From assembly GCA_031417555.1 (NCBI GenBank), contig JANOVV010000111.1:1-57745 (forward strand): 57,745 nt of DNA, in the 5' to 3' direction. Under the pieces are notes generated by a model. The model worked only from the letters and a program-made list of their open reading frames with translations, was not told the DNA's origin and ran no database searches. The translations under genes and the position numbers were made by a program. Source of the stretch: JADKIH01 sp031417555 (GTDB lineage Bacteria > Bacteroidota > Bacteroidia > AKYH767-A > 2013-40CM-41-45). The number at the start of each line of letters is the position of its first letter. Positions within the stretch are counted from its first letter, which is position 1. Positions 6,999 through 14,078 of the stretch are shown one piece after another.

Positions 6999-7283
6999 TT
7001 TTCCAAAGTGCCTTTTTAAGCGAATTTGTGTAAATCAAAATTCGTAGCTTTTTTTTCTTGTAGCCTATGTTTGTTTTTCAGCGAAATAATTCCGTTTAAT
7101 TTAAATTCAGGAGCTAGAAAATTAGAAACTATCCCAAAAGACATTCGTTCCTATTTTATCACAAAATTTAAAAATTTTACACAGATTGAAGGCACGTTTA
7201 CTTACGTATACGTACCTAAACGTACGTAGCTCATATTAAGGCGGTAAATAGTCGATAAATTTTGGATAACAGAAAAAAGCCGA
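6831..7283. repeat. Duplicated HNH cassette, copy 2
   Basis: This is the partner of 141-583 in direct orientation. It carries the last ~56 codons of the intact HNH gene and about 285 bases of 3' flank, including the CGTACGTA palindromes (about 7202-7229). A TTG-started frame of 67 codons (7026-7229) exists in this copy only. The conservation of non-coding sequence suggests the unit duplicated recently or that the tail has a function, such as an RNA or DNA structure. From 7284 to 7477 nothing recognisable is seen. Confidence 0.8.
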
Positions 7284-7477
7284 TTACTATTAAAGGAAAT
7301 AAAATCAACTACGAAAAAAAACGCCCCTCATGTTTTTATACCCTTGACCGGAAAAACAGCATACTCCAAATATAATCTAGTTGTAAGTTTAATCTTAACT
7401 CGGTGAATTTCATAGCTGCATCACCCATCCTCCATTTCTTGCTATCTAGTTAATGCTTTTAGATGGCAGCCGTATAG

Positions 7478-7645
7478 ATGCCTTTAAAGTGCTCTAAAAA
7501 GAGAAAATGGATCTTGGGGCCTTTTGAACCGAACCTTCACATTAATGATCACTTAAATATCGTTGATTTGGAAATTGAATCTGCGGCTGCAAAAATTATC
7601 CAACTGGATAACCCCACCTATGCCTCCGGGAAAAAGGTGGTCTAG
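7478..7645 (+). CDS. Short open frame, 55 codons, doubtful
   Basis: ATG at 7478 to TAG at 7643-7645 encodes MPLKCSKKRKWILGPFEPNL, continuing with HINDHLNIVDLEIESAAAKI. The composition looks protein-like (amphipathic, few rare residues), but I recognise no family and no clear promoter. It may be the tail of a lost gene from the accessory island, or chance. It is listed because the 7284-7737 gap otherwise holds nothing. Confidence 0.2.
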   Translation: MPLKCSKKRKWILGPFEPNLHINDHLNIVDLEIESAAAKIIQLDNPTYASGKKVV

Positions 7646-7711
7646 TCAACGGGATTAGCCAATGTATGACATATTTAACTTGCTAATATATTCCAGATTC
7701 CACCAATTTTT

Positions 7712-7719
7712 TATATTTG
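7712..7719 (+). promoter_or_regulatory. Bacteroidota -7 element TATATTTG
   Basis: TATATTTG matches the TAnnTTTG consensus 18 bases before the ATG of the T9SS protein gene at 7738. No strong TTTG element at the ideal distance was seen. Confidence 0.45.
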
Positions 7720-7737
7720 AAATATATCTGATTATCT

Positions 7738-9327
7738 ATGAAATATATTATAATTATTTTCTTACTATTCACACTAGTTGCATATAAAAACGCACAGTCA
7801 CAAGCAGTCGATTCAGTCGCAATCATACTTACAGAACAATCGGAAGATTCGATTTACTGGACTTATTATATACAAAACATCGACTCCTTTTCTCAGGGAA
7901 TGCTAAAAGCCACATTGACCCGTGAATGGATGAATAATAACTGGGTAAATAAATGGCTCGTTGAAAATATACATTCACCGGTTGTCGACAGTGTAACGTC
8001 TCAACAGTGGAACGGACACTGGGATAATTTTTTTAGATATATTTATTTTCATAATGTCCAGGGTCTGGACAGTTTGATCTATTGGAAACAATGGAATGGA
8101 TCGTGGATTAATCAGACCCGACTTGAATGTACTTTCAACACCGATTCGTCATTAGCAACCCGGATCAATTCAAGCTGGAATAACACAATCAGTCAATGGG
8201 AAAATTATACCTATGAATATTGGAGCAAGGATTCATCAGGCAGAGATACTTCTCTAACCACAGATCGTTATACCAACGGAATGTGGACTTCTTGGAAGAG
8301 AGACAATTTTACTTACGATTCACTTGATAACCGTATTTACTCTGTTGGAAACTTTTGGGACAATACAGATTCTATGTACTGGTTGACCTATTTCTCGAAT
8401 TCCTGGGTGTTCGATTCTCTCAATCGTGTGGTTGGCAGTTTTTACGGTTACATTCCGGGCTTACATGGTCATGATTATTACTATTATTACCTGGATAATA
8501 GTCTTTCCGATGATTGGTCGTATTATGAAACCAATGGTGGGGATGAAATCTGGACGCATACTCATTATTATAATTATTTGTCAAATAATGTTTATGCATT
8601 TCTTCCAACTGATTATTTTATCTGCGACAACGATTCTTTCCCAATTGGAGGTTTTGCATTTGGAGGACAGCAGCCTCTGCAATTCAGCTGGTCGCCGTCG
8701 GCCGGACTCACATCGGACACGATCGAGAATCCATACATAATTGCTGACACATCTACAACGTATTATTTTACCGTTTCAGACGCAAATAATATTTCTTCGA
8801 CAGATTCGATTCAGATAACTGTACATCCGTCAACAGCAATTGACAGTATCGTTGCTGTTCCTGCTTCATGCGTAGGTTGTTACGACGGATCATTTACGAT
8901 TTACAACGGAGGAGCGTTTAATCACTATTCAATAACTCCCGATTCGGGTGTAACTGTTACAGGAAATGTAATTTCAGGACTCTCCTCTCAGGCTTATATA
9001 ATTTGCGTTGAAGACCAGAACAATTGCATGACCTGCATTTCTGATTCAATCGAAATTTCAACAGGCATTAATGAGATGCAAAGTATCCGTATTTTTCCTT
9101 CTACGAATCCATTCTCAAGCTTTACGGATATTTATTGCAACCTAGGAAATGGACACTTGATTTTGGACATTTATGATGCGATGGGAAAAAAAGTAAGAGA
9201 AATGAAATTTGTTTCGCCGATAACAAGATTTTATAGGGACAATCTCAACGATGGCATTTATTATGGTGTGCTCCGGATTGCAGGTGAATCTGTAGGAAAG
9301 ATTAAATTTATTTTAGTTCGTGAATAA
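7738..9327 (+). CDS. Secreted T9SS cargo protein with Ig-like/PKD-like domain
   Basis: A 529-aa protein. It has a signal peptide (MKYIIIIFLLFTLVAYKNAQS), then about 250 residues rich in Trp, Tyr and Asn in repeating W-x-N-x-W patterns (about 55-290). A PKD/Ig-like module follows (CDNDSFPIGGFAFGGQQPLQFSWSPSAGL, near 300-375). A cysteine-containing domain with CVGCYDGSF and NCMTCISDSIEI is next. It ends in a T9SS type-A-like sorting domain: IRIFPSTNPFSS, then DIYDAMGKKVREM and GIYYGVLRIAGESVGKI. It is therefore exported through the Sec system and then the type IX system to the cell surface. The W-rich part resembles the YD/WNN-repeat regions of Bacteroidota surface proteins, with no known enzyme motif. 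Confidence 0.8.
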   Translation: MKYIIIIFLLFTLVAYKNAQSQAVDSVAIILTEQSEDSIYWTYYIQNIDSFSQGMLKATLTREWMNNNWVNKWLVENIHSPVVDSVTSQQWNGHWDNFFRYIYFHNVQGLDSLIYWKQWNGSWINQTRLECTFNTDSSLATRINSSWNNTISQWENYTYEYWSKDSSGRDTSLTTDRYTNGMWTSWKRDNFTYDSLDNRIYSVGNFWDNTDSMYWLTYFSNSWVFDSLNRVVGSFYGYIPGLHGHDYYYYYLDNSLSDDWSYYETNGGDEIWTHTHYYNYLSNNVYAFLPTDYFICDNDSFPIGGFAFGGQQPLQFSWSPSAGLTSDTIENPYIIADTSTTYYFTVSDANNISSTDSIQITVHPSTAIDSIVAVPASCVGCYDGSFTIYNGGAFNHYSITPDSGVTVTGNVISGLSSQAYIICVEDQNNCMTCISDSIEISTGINEMQSIRIFPSTNPFSSFTDIYCNLGNGHLILDIYDAMGKKVREMKFVSPITRFYRDNLNDGIYYGVLRIAGESVGKIKFILVRE

Positions 9328-9564
9328 TCCTGATCCCGAAATCCATCTCTAATTCTCACTTTTATCACTTCATTATTCCAGTTGATGCTTTTGAAATAAT
9401 TCTGAATCAGGGCTGCATCCAGAATTATTATTGAGTTAGCCATATTTTGATTATCAGTTATAGTTGAAACTATAGTATAGAACACAAAAGCCTGGTTTTG
9501 TAAACCTAGCATGTGCTGAACTTATAAAACTATGGGATCTTATTTTAGCAATACACCGGAAATT

Positions 9565-9768
9565 TTAATTTCCATCTTTTATGGTATTGTTTCTGTTTGC
9601 CATGTAATAAACGTACCAGACACCTAACCCAACTACTCCAATAAGTAAAATGGGTCCTATAGGAAATTTAGAACCACCTGGAGTCGGTGGTATTACTGGT
9701 GGCATTGTTGGCATTGCAGTTGACCGCGCTGGTCCAAAGAGTTTAATTAGTTCCTGGAGATCATTCAT
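9565..9768 (-). CDS. Small single-span membrane protein (67 aa)
   Basis: Starts MNDLQELIKLFGPARSTAMP, then a Pro-rich linker (TMPPVIPPTPGG), then one hydrophobic helix (about 36-56, FPIGPILLIGVVGLGVWYVYY) and a short polar tail. Its ATG overlaps the stop of the Zn-ribbon gene (ATGA at 9765-9768), so it is third in a three-gene translationally coupled unit. Membrane peptides of this design are frequent near phage or mobile-element modules, but I know no specific match. Confidence 0.6.
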   Translation of the reverse strand: MNDLQELIKLFGPARSTAMPTMPPVIPPTPGGSKFPIGPILLIGVVGLGVWYVYYMANRNNTIKDGN

Positions 9769-10229
9769 TTTTTTTGGTTTTTTTTAACTAAGATAATTTC
9801 ATTTTTTATGTGTGTAATTTCAAATTCGCCAAACTCAAAAATAAATAATCCGCTGCCCGGTGGAGATTCATATCGGTGAGTAAAAGCAAGAAAATTAAAA
9901 TTGGCTGCTTTGAATTGCGCATAAGGAAATTCGGATCCATCCTTTGAAATCGGAAGTTGAGAAAGAAATTGTATGCATCTATCGTATGAAGATAGCCCTT
10001 CGAGATTAATAGCTTTATCTAATTCTAAATTCAGATTGTCATTAAAATCATTAATCAATAAAGAGCTATTGGGTTTTATAATCCGATTAGCACGGTTATA
10101 TAAATCATCATAACACTTTTTGGTACAGTACCTCGCATCAGACCGGACTGGAGTAAATGCCAAATCACAAGCTTCGCAAATATATTTTCGTTTTATCTGT
10201 TTTGTTTTATTAGACGGATTCATTTTCAT
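9765..10229 (-). CDS. Zinc-ribbon protein of unknown function
   Basis: A 154-aa protein with an N-terminal C2-C2 zinc ribbon (C18-x2-C21 ... C35-x3-C39: KYICEACDLAFTPVRSDARYCTKKCY in outline). After that comes a ~110-residue region with no recognised domain. The ribbon resembles those of replication-associated or zinc-binding proteins in mobile elements and CGNR-like small nucleic-acid binders. It overlaps the upstream excisionase-like gene by 4 bases and the downstream membrane gene by 4 bases, so all three should be made together. Nucleic-acid binding is inferred from the ribbon only. Confidence 0.6.
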   Translation of the reverse strand: MKMNPSNKTKQIKRKYICEACDLAFTPVRSDARYCTKKCYDDLYNRANRIIKPNSSLLINDFNDNLNLELDKAINLEGLSSYDRCIQFLSQLPISKDGSEFPYAQFKAANFNFLAFTHRYESPPGSGLFIFEFGEFEITHIKNEIILVKKNQKK

Positions 10230-10510
10230 ACCATTCTGTTTTTCTCTATATAGTTTTCAAGGCTTTTTCGGGAATACTGAATTAGTTTTCCCTGCTTCGA
10301 CCAGATTATCTTACCGGAGTCTCTAAGTTTCTGCCAGGATGTTTTTGAGGAATAATTTAAAAGTTTTCTTGCTTCTTCCTGAGATATCCAATCACTAGTC
10401 CGCGATTCTCCAATTTCTTGGAAAGCAACTTTGACGGAATTTTTCATTTCTTGAAAGAGCTCATACTTGAGACGAGCATATGCTTCCGAATCCAACACGA
10501 TAACGTTCAT
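10226..10510 (-). CDS. Excisionase/MerR-like helix-turn-helix protein
   Basis: A 94-aa protein. The N-terminal helix is acidic; the C-terminal half (about 40-90) reads SDWISQEEARKLLNYSSKTS, then WQKLRDSGKIIWSKQGKLIQ, YSRKSLENYIEKN. This is the winged-HTH/MerR-like fold of HTH_17 proteins found in Bacteroidota mobilisable elements (Xis/RteC-type helper genes). It is the first gene of the overlapping trio 10510-9565, and a perfect 26-base palindrome lies 60 bases upstream (10570-10595). No integrase is left in the window, so it may now act only as a local regulator. Confidence 0.65.
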   Translation of the reverse strand: MNVIVLDSEAYARLKYELFQEMKNSVKVAFQEIGESRTSDWISQEEARKLLNYSSKTSWQKLRDSGKIIWSKQGKLIQYSRKSLENYIEKNRMV

Positions 10511-10569
10511 ACTCTTTAATTTAGTTTGAGTACAAATTTGGGAATTTCATACCAGATAAAGTGTCGGGA

Positions 10570-10595
10570 AAAGTGTTACAAATTTGTAACACTTT
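10570..10595. promoter_or_regulatory. Perfect 26-base palindrome, likely operator
   Basis: AAAGTGTTACAAA followed by its exact complement TTTGTAACACTTT. It overlaps the last codons and stop of the 323-aa gene and lies upstream of the excisionase-like operon. On the minus strand only four T's follow, so it is a weak terminator candidate and a better candidate for a dimeric repressor binding site. Confidence 0.55.
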
Positions 10596-11547
10596 CCATC
10601 AATTCATGAATCTTACTCAACTTCTTCTTAAGATAAATTGTATTTCCCAATTTTTCATGCATCCTAAAAAAAGATATTCGAAGTGAATCATTCGTAAATC
10701 GTTTTCCTTTATTTGTAAATAATTCCTCCGCAATAACATAAATAAAAATATTAGAAATCTTTTCAGACTTATTATTCAACCTATACAAAAAATATAATAA
10801 TTCCGGCAATGAACCTAACCAGGAAGTAAGATGTCCTTTCCTTCTATTTTTTGTAAATGAAATTAAGAAATTTTCATTTGCTTCTATAAGTTCGTTTTCT
10901 ACAAGTTTGTCATTAATGTCTTTTAGTATATGAATTTTGTCATTAAAATATTCCAATTTAATTTGCTGCTGTACTATTTCCTTTCTCAGCACGGCAGGAT
11001 CAATCGAATCCATATATTCAAGAAAACCTTCCGCATGCTCAGACTTGTCACTTTGATGTTTCAGTTGGGTAAAATATTTTTTCCATAAATTTAAAACTAA
11101 CTTTTGTTTTTTAGGTTCTTTGGAAAGTTCTGAAATAATATGAAACATTGAAAACTTAAAAATTCTCATTTCAATGTCAGCAATTTTATTTTGAACATTT
11201 GCAGGGAACTTTTCAACGTTTCGGTCAATGGAAATTTGTTTCTTGGAAATACCTGATGCAGAAAGTGTTTTTCCTATATGATCAATTGATGGTAAAATTA
11301 GTTCATTAACATTTTTAGCTTCATCAATCTTTTTCTTAAAATCCGAATTAAAAACGAAAGTGGTCATATCAAAAACAGATTCCAATAAATATTTTAAATA
11401 CTCATCAAGGTTTTTAAAGCCGGCCTTCTTGGAATACTTTTGAAGAAACTTCCATTCATCTTTTGATATTGAAGGCGATGTTAAAAGTTGATCAATTACT
11501 TCCTTTGGAGAAATAATGAATTTTGAAGATGGCTTTGCTTTTTTCAT
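10576..11547 (-). CDS. Conserved-looking hypothetical protein, 323 aa
   Basis: This is a helical, lysine-rich cytoplasmic protein with no signal peptide or membrane segment. Visible features are a short N-terminal DNA-binding-like region (SPKEVIDQLLTSPSISKDEW), an amphipathic middle with many Ile/Lys/Glu, and a C-terminal part (GSLPELLYFLYRLNNKSEKI, then LFTNKGKRFTNDSLRISFFR, NTIYLKKKL). The C-terminal layout FTNxSLRxSF resembles RteC-like regulators of Bacteroidota conjugative elements, but I cannot confirm that. It is alone on its transcript between tRNA-Leu and the xis-like trio, so it probably belongs to an integrated element's remnant. Confidence 0.5.
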   Translation of the reverse strand: MKKAKPSSKFIISPKEVIDQLLTSPSISKDEWKFLQKYSKKAGFKNLDEYLKYLLESVFDMTTFVFNSDFKKKIDEAKNVNELILPSIDHIGKTLSASGISKKQISIDRNVEKFPANVQNKIADIEMRIFKFSMFHIISELSKEPKKQKLVLNLWKKYFTQLKHQSDKSEHAEGFLEYMDSIDPAVLRKEIVQQQIKLEYFNDKIHILKDINDKLVENELIEANENFLISFTKNRRKGHLTSWLGSLPELLYFLYRLNNKSEKISNIFIYVIAEELFTNKGKRFTNDSLRISFFRMHEKLGNTIYLKKKLSKIHELMESVTNL

Positions 11548-11756
11548 GATTCTTATCGTAGATAAATCATACAGTAAATTGAGTGCTTAATGCAATTACG
11601 ATTTCAGGTAAGGTACAAGCGAAACCTAAAAAATGCTATAGTGTATCCAAAAAAAAACTTAAGAAACGATTTTACACCAATGATCAATAGCAACCAATCA
11701 AAACCAACTCAACCCTCAAAATGTTGTACCTATGTTGTACCCGGAACTTTTTGGAC

Positions 11757-11787
11757 AAAAAAAAGAAATCACATTTTTTGTGATTTC
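11757..11787 (-). terminator. Rho-independent terminator of tRNA-Leu
   Basis: Stem GAAATCACA / TGTGATTTC (11765-11773 with 11779-11787), loop of five bases, followed on the minus strand by eight T's. It begins 8 bases after the tRNA-Leu 3' end. Confidence 0.9.
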
Positions 11788-11794
11788 TCCTATG

Positions 11795-11878
11795 TACCCG
11801 GGACGAGAATCGAACTCGTACAGCTTTACAGCCACAGGATTTTAAGTCCTGCGTGTCTACCAGTTCCACCACCCGGGC
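11795..11878 (-). tRNA. tRNA-Leu (anticodon TAA)
   Basis: An 84-nt cloverleaf. The acceptor GCCCGGG pairs with CCCGGGT. The D-arm GGTGGAACTGGTAGACA is typical of tRNA-Leu, the anticodon arm is AGGACTTAAAATCCT with anticodon TAA, a short variable arm follows, and the T-loop is GAGTTCGATTCTC. CCA is not encoded (ACA follows). The 3' end of tRNA-Leu is a common integration site for mobile elements, and an imperfect copy of its last bases lies at about 11724-11745. Confidence 0.95.
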
Positions 11879-11881
11879 AAA

Positions 11882-11941
11882 TTCAGTTTGGGTGCGGAGT
11901 ATGGGTGCGAACTTCACACTCATACTGGAACACAAACTGAA
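11882..11941. repeat. Long imperfect hairpin between the two tRNAs
   Basis: Outer arms TTCAGTTTG / CAAACTGAA (11882-11890 with 11933-11941) enclose a second stem AGTATGGGTG / CACTCATACT-like pairing (11898-11907 with 11117 offset, i.e. 11917-11926). The whole 60-base segment could fold as a branched rod. It lies after the terminator of tRNA-Gly and before tRNA-Leu, so on the minus strand it would be in the tRNA-Leu leader. Confidence 0.6.
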
Positions 11942-11956
11942 AAGAACTCTTTTAAA

Positions 11957-11985
11957 ACAAAAAAACTCTCTCAATCGAGAGAGTT
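11957..11985 (-). terminator. Rho-independent terminator of tRNA-Gly
   Basis: Perfect nine-pair stem AACTCTCTC / GAGAGAGTT (11964-11972 with 11977-11985), four-base loop, then a T-run on the minus strand. It starts five bases after the tRNA 3' end. Confidence 0.9.
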
Positions 11986-11989
11986 CTCG

Positions 11990-12062
<73 letters not shown>

Positions 12063-12093
12063 TTTTACTAAGTTCATTTATTACTTCCTACCA

Positions 12094-12166
12094 CACCCGA
12101 TCCGCTAGCTAGCGGATCGTGCTCTTCCAAAACCTGTCCGACAACTGGCGGATGAGCTACTTTCGC
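12094..12166 (-). pseudogene. Degenerate tRNA-Gly copy with palindromes in its arms
   Basis: On the plus strand, CCCGA ... TCGTGCTCT(T)CCAAA ... TGAGCTACTTTCGC matches the 5' half of tRNA-Gly (anticodon arm, D-arm, acceptor). The anticodon stem-loop is replaced by the perfect 20-base palindrome GATCCGCTAGCTAGCGGATC (12099-12118). A second palindromic insert, TCCGACAACTGGCGGA (12137-12152), splits the D-loop. The T-arm and 3' acceptor strand are missing. It cannot be charged as a tRNA. Confidence 0.75.
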
Positions 12167-12190
12167 TTTAAATATTTTCTCTGCCTCACA

Positions 12191-12245
12191 TGATCCGCTA
12201 ACTTGTAATCATTCTCTACTAAAACTTGTCTGCTTCACTATCCCA
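12191..12245 (-). pseudogene. Second, more decayed tRNA-Gly-like copy
   Basis: The segment GATCCGCTAACTTGTAATCA, followed by TTCTCTACTAAAACTTGTCT, aligns by eye with the copy at 12099-12145, including the shared palindrome half GATCCGCTA and the D-loop insert (AAAAC(C/T)TGTC). It is an older member of the same tandem array. From 12246 to 12334 nothing else is recognisable. Confidence 0.5.
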
Positions 12246-12334
12246 TTTACTTAGATTGCAGACGATTTTTTTGAAGTCGACAAAGGTAAAGAAATTTCCT
12301 TTTTTTGCAAATTTTAAGTCTTATTTTAACCTTC

Positions 12335-12365
12335 TTTGCTAACTCGCCCGAGTTTGCTACATTTC
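12335..12365 (+). promoter_or_regulatory. Bacteroidota promoter for the 12391 gene
   Basis: TTTG at 12335-12338, a 19-base spacer, then TACATTTC at 12358-12365, one base off TAnnTTTG. It lies 25 bases before the ATG. Confidence 0.6.
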
Positions 12366-12390
12366 ACAAAAGAATCTGATAATTAAGCAT

Positions 12391-14067
12391 ATGAAACACT
12401 CTCTTTTTATAGCATGTGTTTTATTTTTTATAACTACCTGTGTTCATGCACAATGGACTGAAGACTCAACCCAAAATACTCCAATTCGAGATGCTGCTAA
12501 TGCTTCTTTTCCAAAAATTGCCCAAAGCCTAAATGGAAAATCTTATATCTCCTGGTTCGAAATTAATAACTCCAATTTAGAATTGCACATTCAATTGCTT
12601 AGCCCAAACGGCAACAAATTATGGTCACCCGATGGCATTGTGGTAAGTAATTATCCTCAGGATTCTGTTCTTCTACCATACGATCTTAAAACCGATAATG
12701 ATGGAAATGTCATCGTCGCTTTTCAGGATAAACGAAATGATAGCCTCCATATAGTAGTCAACAAAATTGATACAACCGGAAATTTTCTTTGGGGAGCTGA
12801 CGGAATTTCACTTATCGACTCATTATCCTACAAAGGTTATAATCCTTCCATTGGCATTACAGCTCAAAACGATATTGTCATTGCATGGACTGCTGATTCA
12901 GCTTCTTTTAAATGGATAGCTGCACAGCGCATTTCTCCTTCAGGTATTTTTCTATGGAATAAAATCTACAGAATAAAAGATACTAATTCTAACCTGAATT
13001 TTTCTTATCCTAAACTCTTTCCTTCAGGTTCCGATGAAATTCAGTTTTTATTCGTCGAAGAAAATGGCTCCCTACCTAATATTACGTCTACTCTTTATAC
13101 TCAACGTGTACATGCTGCAGGAAATAATTTTTGGCCCTCGCCGATAAAAGTATCTTCAAAAAAATTATCCTCTTTCTCATTTTCCAATCCTATTCCCGAT
13201 GACAATGGCGGATTTTATATTACTTATAATACATTCAATCCGGTCAACTCTACTTTGACTGATGTCTATGTACAAAACGTAGATTACAATGGAAACTTAT
13301 GGAGCTCCACCGGTATTGAAGCTGCTAATTCAACAACGACAAATAAGAGGGTGGTTTCCGGTATTTATGTTTCTTTCACGAGCGAATACTGGGTACTCAT
13401 GCAAATTCTCGACGGAAGCTTATCAAATTCGGGTGTTAGTATACAGAAATTTGATGCTCTTGGAAATTTATTGTTCAATGATAATGCTTTGGTTGTTTTT
13501 CCAATCGATCCCGTGTTTTACAAACCAAATACATTGAATTATGTGAATGATGGAATTATAATTTCTTCAACATTTGGATCCTCCGGTCAGCATATCAAAG
13601 CCGTTAAAATTGATAATGACGGAATACCTCTCTGGGCAAATACAAGTGTTTCAATAAATGCTACAAATAGCAGGAAAAATTATGTTCAATCCGGAGAATT
13701 CATCGACTCCAACCTGGTTTTTGTCTGGCAGGATGATCGCAACGGTTTCGGAATCTTTGCTCAGAGTATTACCGGAGAAGGCATCTTAAGAAATACGACA
13801 GGAATTTCCACTCCTAATAATGAAAACAACATCTTGTTTTTTCCGAATCCGTCCAATTCACCAGTAATTTATTTTTCCCCGACTTCAAAATCTAAATATC
13901 ATATTCAAATTGTCGATATCCTCGGCAATGAATTAGCTTCTATAAATGCTCCTGATCATTCAACGTATTTTTCATTAAACAACTTTGCAAATCTCTCGAA
14001 GGGAATTTATTTTGTGTCGGTAAAAACTGATATAAATATCCGGACTTTTAAATGGATTAAAAATTAG
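12391..14067 (+). CDS. Secreted T9SS cargo protein, beta-propeller-like
   Basis: A 558-aa protein with a signal peptide (MKHSLFIACVLFFITTCVHA, cleaved before QW). Its body is made of repeated strands with the motif D-x-x-G-N-x-(L/I)-x-(W/A) (for example GNKLWSPDGI, GNFLWGADGI, GIFLWNKI, GIPLWANTS), suggesting a propeller of about 45-50-residue blades. The C-terminal T9SS type A sorting domain begins NILFFPNPSNSPVI and includes VDILGNELASI and LSKGIYFVSVKT. No catalytic motif is visible. It is transcribed toward the convergent mutS, with 11 bases between the stop codons. Confidence 0.8.
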   Translation: MKHSLFIACVLFFITTCVHAQWTEDSTQNTPIRDAANASFPKIAQSLNGKSYISWFEINNSNLELHIQLLSPNGNKLWSPDGIVVSNYPQDSVLLPYDLKTDNDGNVIVAFQDKRNDSLHIVVNKIDTTGNFLWGADGISLIDSLSYKGYNPSIGITAQNDIVIAWTADSASFKWIAAQRISPSGIFLWNKIYRIKDTNSNLNFSYPKLFPSGSDEIQFLFVEENGSLPNITSTLYTQRVHAAGNNFWPSPIKVSSKKLSSFSFSNPIPDDNGGFYITYNTFNPVNSTLTDVYVQNVDYNGNLWSSTGIEAANSTTTNKRVVSGIYVSFTSEYWVLMQILDGSLSNSGVSIQKFDALGNLLFNDNALVVFPIDPVFYKPNTLNYVNDGIIISSTFGSSGQHIKAVKIDNDGIPLWANTSVSINATNSRKNYVQSGEFIDSNLVFVWQDDRNGFGIFAQSITGEGILRNTTGISTPNNENNILFFPNPSNSPVIYFSPTSKSKYHIQIVDILGNELASINAPDHSTYFSLNNFANLSKGIYFVSVKTDINIRTFKWIKN

Positions 14068-14078
14068 CGGTTAAAAAA

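Noticed and set aside
7026..7229. 67-codon frame in the HNH 3' flank
   Set aside because: It starts with TTG and is frameshifted in the related copy at 300-530, so the conservation of this DNA is not protein conservation.
9261..9512. 83-codon minus-strand frame after the T9SS gene
   Set aside because: It overlaps the end of the well-supported plus-strand gene and has no recognisable domain. The part outside the overlap (9353-9512) could be a relic but cannot be supported.
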